Shown here one piece after another: positions 5,090-6,769 of a stretch of DNA of 6,769 nt; within the stretch, counting starts at the first letter, position 1, and the number at the start of each line of letters is the position of its first letter. Under the pieces are notes generated by a model. It saw only the letters and a program-made list of their open reading frames with translations, did no database searches and was not told the origin of the DNA. The stretch is from Clostridia bacterium (lineage in GTDB: Bacteria; Bacillota; Clostridia; UMGS1810). The stretch is from NCBI GenBank assembly GCA_016293435.1, contig JAEDEG010000131.1, positions 1 through 6,769 of the forward strand, read 5' to 3'. The translations under genes and the position numbers were made by a program.

Positions 5090-6508
5090 TCATTTCCAAT
5101 AGTCTACATCGTGGGGCAATCCGATATCCTTTGCTTTAAATACCGGGTCTTTGCCCTTCTTTCTTTGTGTTTCGTAATCTTTAAGTGCCCTAAAGGCATA
5201 TTTTCCGAGAATTAAGATAACCGGCATATTAATAATTGTCATTGCTCCCATTGTAACATCGGCTATATCCCACAAAAGTCCCGCATTAAGCCCTGCTCCG
5301 ACGAATATTACAATTGCGGCTAAAATATGATAGATGCGCTGTATTGTCTTTGAGAGGACTTTTCCGTTGACGTGGGCAGCAGCCCGGTCAACATAATATA
5401 TATTGCCAAGAAGCGTTGTAAAGGCAAAAAGTATCATAGCAACGGTAATAAATACAGAGCCCGCACTGCCAATGAATGTGCCGAGTGCCTGCTGAACATA
5501 GGGCGCACCCTCAATAGCCTCGGTGGGTTCAACCCCGGAGCTGAGGCAAAGAAAGGCCGTTGCGCTGCACAAGATAATTGTATCTATAAACACAGAGAGA
5601 ACCTGAACCAGCCCCTGCTTTACGGGGTGAGATACGGTTGCAGATGCAGAAGCATTGGGTGCAGAGCCGACACCGGCCTCATTTGAAAACAGACCTCTCT
5701 TTATACCGTACATTACACACGAGCCCCCAAAGCCGCCGAATATTGCTTTAGCATTAAAGGCATCGGAAATAATTTTTGTAAATATTGACGGAATGAGATT
5801 TATATTTATTAAAACGCAGATTATTGCTGCGAGAACGTAGAGCACTCCCATAGCGGGAACGAGAAAGCTTGTAACCTTGATTATTCTTGCGCCGCCGCCA
5901 ATAAGGCAATAGAGCACAATCACCGCAAGAGCACCGCCTATAATCCACGGGGATGATGCTTCGTTATAGAAGCTGTATGCCGCAAAGGTGGACTGGAGAT
6001 TATAAGACGCGAGCATATTAAATCCAACACCGTAGGTAAGAATAAGAAGAATCGAAAAAACAATTGCAAGGGTTCTTGTACCAAATGCTGTTTCGATATA
6101 ATATGCCGGACCGCCGTAGCTGCCAAAGGGGCCTTTCTTTTTATAAATCTGGGCAAGTGTGCTTTCCACAAAGGCAGATGCGCAGCCTATGATTGCTATA
6201 AGCCACATCCAAAGAACCGAACCATAGCCGCCGAGGCATATGGCGGTTGACACACCTACAATATTGCCGGTGCCAACTCTGGACGCTGTAGAAACCATGA
6301 GTGCCTGAAAGGAAGAAACACCTTTTGTGTCGGAGGGCTTTTCCGATACAAGACGAAACTGCTCTTTAAACATACGGAACTGAACAAAGCGGGTACGAAA
6401 TGTGAAATACAGCCCGCCCAATACCAAAAGTATAATAAGCACTTTTCCGTACAGCTGGTTGTTGATTGACGATACTACACTTCCAATCTGCCGGATAAAA
6501 TTCTGCAT
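5090..6508 (-). CDS. Alanine/glycine:cation symporter (AGCS) family transporter
   Basis: This 472-residue inner-membrane carrier belongs to the AGCS family, which couples uptake of alanine, glycine or similar small amino acids to Na+ or H+. Family motifs are clear: SRVGTGNIVGVSTAI (76-90), GSYGGPAYYIE (129-139) and GLFSNEAGVGSAPNASASA (272-290). About ten hydrophobic segments span 22 to 440, and the C-terminal tail (445-472) is charged and cytoplasmic by inference. The segment that usually reads like SYYGE is GNIYYVDRA (369-377) here, so it belongs to a less common branch. ATG at 6506-6508 has GGAG nine bases upstream; the in-frame TTG at 6536-6538 and the ATG at 6521-6523 lack such a site, the latter overlapping it. 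A near-perfect promoter lies at 6538-6566 and leaves a leader of only about 23 nt, so no riboswitch fits. The NSS transporter follows on the same strand. Confidence 0.92.
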   Translation of the reverse strand: MQNFIRQIGSVVSSINNQLYGKVLIILLVLGGLYFTFRTRFVQFRMFKEQFRLVSEKPSDTKGVSSFQALMVSTASRVGTGNIVGVSTAICLGGYGSVLWMWLIAIIGCASAFVESTLAQIYKKKGPFGSYGGPAYYIETAFGTRTLAIVFSILLILTYGVGFNMLASYNLQSTFAAYSFYNEASSPWIIGGALAVIVLYCLIGGGARIIKVTSFLVPAMGVLYVLAAIICVLININLIPSIFTKIISDAFNAKAIFGGFGGSCVMYGIKRGLFSNEAGVGSAPNASASATVSHPVKQGLVQVLSVFIDTIILCSATAFLCLSSGVEPTEAIEGAPYVQQALGTFIGSAGSVFITVAMILFAFTTLLGNIYYVDRAAAHVNGKVLSKTIQRIYHILAAIVIFVGAGLNAGLLWDIADVTMGAMTIINMPVILILGKYAFRALKDYETQRKKGKDPVFKAKDIGLPHDVDYWK

Positions 6509-6537
6509 TATATCACTCTCCATAAAAAATATATACA

Positions 6538-6566
6538 ATTATATAAGATAAACTCAGAATTGTCAA
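6538..6566 (-). promoter_or_regulatory. Near-perfect sigma-A promoter for the AGCS gene
   Basis: On the minus strand TTGACA (complement of 6561-6566) is followed by 17 bp and TATAAT (complement of 6538-6543). Both hexamers equal the consensus. The predicted start near 6531 is about 23 nt before the ATG. Two TTTAGTTAAAA repeats lie just upstream. Confidence 0.85.
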
Positions 6567-6568
6567 TC

Positions 6569-6628
6569 ACCAATTTAGTTAAAATATACTGCCGCCCAAA
6601 TCAAAAGACAACCATATTTTAGTTAAAA
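6569..6628. repeat. Two short direct repeats upstream of the AGCS promoter
   Basis: TTTAGTTAAAA occurs at 6574-6584 and again at 6618-6628, 44 bp apart, each preceded by ACCA (6569-6572 and 6611-6614) at slightly different spacing. The first sits immediately upstream of the AGCS -35 box. They could be activator sites for the transporter or sites acting on the divergent tRNA promoter, but A/T-rich repeats of this size also arise by chance. Confidence 0.4.
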
Positions 6629-6669
6629 AGTCAGTTTTGAAAAAAAACAAATTTTTTTTAAAAAAAGTG

Positions 6670-6698
6670 TTGACAAACCAATTTTATTATGGTATTAT
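6670..6698 (+). promoter_or_regulatory. Strong promoter for tRNA-Val with A/T-tract upstream region
   Basis: TTGACA (6670-6675), 17 bp, TATTAT (6693-6698). Upstream, 6640-6667 consists almost wholly of A and T tracts, like the UP elements that strengthen stable-RNA promoters. The predicted start near 6705 leaves a leader of about 12 nt before the mature tRNA 5' end. Confidence 0.85.
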
Positions 6699-6716
6699 AT
6701 ACAAGTCGTTCGGAAT

Positions 6717-6769
6717 GGGAGCTTAGCTCAGCTGGGAGAGCATCTGCCTTACAAGCAGAGGGTCACAGG
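6717..6769 (+). tRNA. tRNA-Val(UAC), 3' part beyond the window
   Basis: The visible 53 bases give the 5' acceptor strand GGGAGCT, TA, the D arm GCTC-AGCTGGGA-GAGC, and the anticodon arm TCTGC-CTTACAA-GCAGA with anticodon TAC, which reads valine codon GUA and others of the GUN box. The variable region GGGTC and the 5' strand of the T stem ACAGG follow. The T loop, the rest of the T stem, the 3' acceptor strand and any CCA lie past the window end. It may be the first gene of a tRNA cluster. Confidence 0.93.

Noticed and set aside
5372..6171. Several short frames on both strands within the AGCS gene
   Set aside because: They overlap conserved AGCS motifs in the true frame and lack start signals.

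Overview
The window looks like chromosomal DNA of a moderately AT-rich, low-GC Gram-positive anaerobe, most likely a clostridium-type Firmicute. The reasons are a DUF4364 protein (a family I know essentially from Clostridia), an HPr-like protein without its phospho-histidine, strong AAGGAGG-type ribosome binding sites, TTGACA/TATAAT promoters with 17-bp spacers, and hairpin-plus-U-run terminators. TGA ends two genes, so the usual bacterial code applies. I see no phage, plasmid, CRISPR or insertion-sequence genes.

Layout. Positions 1-103 hold one copy of a hairpin-rich intergenic repeat whose right end overlaps the stop codon of the first gene. On the minus strand, reading from 1860 down to 99, lie an HPr-like protein, a DUF4364 protein and a DUF624/YesL-like membrane protein, with a terminator hairpin between the first two. 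A divergent promoter region (about 1925-2003) separates this cluster from mtaB on the plus strand (2081-3376), a tRNA methylthiotransferase. The second repeat copy (3435-3537) sits in the convergent gap between mtaB and a minus-strand sodium symporter of the NSS family (3610-4965). Upstream of that symporter on the same strand is a second amino-acid symporter, of the AGCS alanine/glycine family (5090-6508). The window closes with a divergently transcribed, truncated tRNA-Val(UAC) gene under a near-consensus promoter.

How the genes relate. The two symporters are adjacent on one strand, are both probably Na+-coupled, and both take up amino acids; the AGCS gene has a clear promoter, while no clear terminator or promoter is visible in the 124-bp gap before the NSS gene, so co-transcription is plausible. 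The HPr-like/DUF4364/DUF624 group may be one leaky transcript: there is no room for a separate promoter between the internal terminator and the DUF4364 start. MtaB and tRNA-Val belong to the translation machinery but show no direct link to each other.

The main item of interest is the repeat: 102 of 103 positions identical in two copies 3.4 kb apart, built from two or three stable hairpins, found only in gene 3' regions and in one case supplying a stop codon. No clearly new protein system is present; the genes are otherwise ordinary housekeeping and transport functions.
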